The notes under the pieces were generated by a model that searched no databases, was not told the origin of the DNA, and worked only from the letters and a program-made list of their open reading frames with translations. A DNA stretch of 38,942 bases, taken from Sphingobium sp. CCH11-B1. GTDB taxonomy: Bacteria; Pseudomonadota; Alphaproteobacteria; Sphingomonadales; Sphingomonadaceae. The position numbers were made by a program, and so were the translations under genes. This document shows, piece after piece, positions 38,701 through 38,942 of this stretch (its first letter is position 1; each line of letters opens with the position of its first letter). Location: contig NZ_LSJY01000108.1 in NCBI RefSeq assembly GCF_001556865.1, positions 1-38,942 of the forward strand. Direction: 5' to 3'.

Positions 38701-38873
38701 CGCAAAGCCGCGTCGCGATCGGCACGGCGGTGATCGGGGGCATGACGTCCGCGACGGTACTGGCGATCTTCTACGTGCCGCTGTTCTTCTTCGCGATCGC
38801 CCGGCTGTTCGCCAACGACAAGAAGGGACCGCGCTCCCCCAGCGCCGCCCCGGACGCAGGAGCGCTGGCATGA
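35721..38873 (+). CDS. RND multidrug efflux pump permease (HAE1, AcrB/MexB type)
   Basis: A 1050-residue inner-membrane proton-drug antiporter. The N terminus LSRFFIDRPIFAWVIAIGIM is the family standard. The proton-relay aspartates in TM4 are present as D408 and D409 (GLLVDDAIVVVEN), and the pore and docking domains are full length. The SIGLLVDDA, AKNAILIVEFA and GAGAQSRVAIGTAVIGGM motifs mark hydrophobe/amphiphile pumps rather than metal pumps. The start is a GTG with an AGGAG ribosome site. The stop overlaps the ATG of the outer-membrane factor gene (ATGA). Substrates cannot be read from sequence; antibiotics, bile-like compounds or aromatics are typical. Confidence 0.96.
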   Translation: MLSRFFIDRPIFAWVIAIGIMLAGLGAMLSLPIAQYPDIAPPGVGISATYPGASAETVETSVTQVIEQQLTGIDGLMYFSSSSSATGQSRISVTFQKGTDPDTAQVQVQNRVQQALSRLPSPVQQQGLTVTKQQTDFLMLVGLYDETDTATQSDIADYLVNNFQDSIARIDGIGATQIFGSQYAMRIWLDPYKLAAVRLMPSDVTAAIRAQNVEVSAGQIGADPAPAGQQINATVTSRMRLQTPDQFRAIVVKTQSDGSIVHLSDVARVELGNESYTTTAQLNGHPASGIALQLAPGADALKTAELVKSRVAELSANLPHGYKVVYPRDTTPFIKLSVEEVIHTLIEAVLLVVVVMFLFLQSWRATLVPAIAVPVVLMGTFGILALFGYSINTLTLFGMVLSIGLLVDDAIVVVENVERLMEEEGLSPRDATIKSMAEIGSALIGIALVLSAVLLPMAFFGGSTGVIYRQFSITIVSSMILSVLVALILSPALCATLLKPTDHAQRGKGWAGKFNRWFERLTDGYVRRTEQVMTRRTLFWGLYAVILAILILLFVRLPSSFLPVEDQGQVMVQLTLPAGAKSSRTAAAVNQVQNYFSSDEKDNVAFAFILTGFSFQGQGENTAQGFINLAPWDERKGATNTAGAIAGRATKQLAAIRDAKVLAMTPPSIRGLGQSNGFTFELLNSGGLPRERFLALRNQLMAAAQKDPLLSGVRASTLEDTPQLKVDIDAEKLAVLGLTQADVDDVLNSAWGSRYVNDFVDRGRVKRVFVQADGRYRSLPTDLDNWMVRSASTGQMVPFSAFATTHWTMGPTTLARFNGLSAYELQGQAADGASSGEAMDRMVELQKQLPAGTSYAWSGLSYQEQLSGGQAPLLYGLSILVVFLCLAALYESWSIPLAVLLVIPLGLVGAVIAVWARGLENNIFFQVGLLTTMGLAAKNAILIVEFAELAHYEGKNAWDAALEAARLRFRPILMTSLAFIAGVIPLAIATGAGAQSRVAIGTAVIGGMTSATVLAIFYVPLFFFAIARLFANDKKGPRSPSAAPDAGALA

Positions 38874-38942
38874 TGCGCGCAGCCTTGCCGATCCTCGCCA
38901 TCACGGCCCTGGCGGGATGCAACATGGCCCCCCATTATCAGC
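38870..38942 (+). CDS. outer-membrane efflux lipoprotein (OprM/NodT type), 5' end only
   Basis: Only 24 codons are inside the window. They encode MMRAALPILAITALAGCNMA followed by PHYQ. This is a lipoprotein signal with lipobox LAGC and then the N-M-A-P-x-Y start typical of RND outer-membrane channel proteins, as in OprM. The ATG overlaps the pump stop codon, completing a tripartite adaptor-pump-channel operon. The gene continues beyond the right edge. Confidence 0.88.
   Translation, partial: MMRAALPILAITALAGCNMAPHYQ

Noticed and set aside
36999..38705. 568-codon minus-strand open frame inside the RND pump gene
   Set aside because: Antisense shadow of a complete, conserved AcrB-type gene.

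Overview
The window looks like chromosomal DNA of a sphingomonad (Sphingobium/Sphingomonas-type alphaproteobacterium). This is an inference from the very high GC content, the tRNA-Thr sequence, the many exported S9 peptidases and glycosidases, and the style of the protein families. No rRNA or species-level marker is present. Almost all sequence is coding, with about 28 protein genes, one tRNA and one riboswitch. I see no prophage or CRISPR array. The only mobile-element sign is the left edge, where the first 55 bases look like the end of an IS6-family insertion sequence.

Layout. 1-480: IS end, tRNA-Thr(GGT), a 41-residue protein. 483-4837: aminopeptidase P facing away from a cytosolic oligopeptidase B, which overlaps a hotdog thioesterase gene. 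4881-8271 (all minus): an ATM1-type ABC exporter, a small helix-turn-helix protein, an AbrB-Doc toxin-antitoxin pair with its own strong and possibly leaderless promoter, and a degenerate ferredoxin-like protein. 8284-10370: thiC behind a TPP riboswitch. 10406-13382: a small membrane protein coupled to an exported prolyl oligopeptidase, then an exported cupin. 13648-19623: an exported sugar-processing cluster (propeller lactonase facing GH1, GH31 and an esterase). 19856-23195: a two-gene unit of a GT4 glycosyltransferase and a glycogen-debranching-like glucosidase. 23399-26379: thiolase, then pirin divergent from a LysR regulator. 26511-29728: a serine alpha/beta hydrolase and catalase-peroxidase KatG. 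30037-32197: a DUF3649-PepSY-DUF3325 operon typical of iron-siderophore uptake, behind a Fur-box-like sequence but without its usual TonB receptor. 32211-38942: an OmpR/EnvZ-type two-component system divergent from an RND efflux operon (adaptor, pump, and the first codons of the outer-membrane lipoprotein channel).

Functional themes. Three peptidases (one exported, two without a signal) suggest peptide scavenging. The esterase, GH31, GH1 and lactonase all carry export signals and could strip decorated glycosides in the periplasm. The two-component system and RND pump share an intergenic region with three 10-bp-spaced TGATAC repeats, a plausible operator for the response regulator.

Nothing here is a wholly unfamiliar multigene system. 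The most interesting points are the hybrid AbrB-Doc module with its possibly leaderless promoter, the self-contained exported glycosidase cluster, the receptor-less iron-reduction operon and the phased repeats at the efflux locus.
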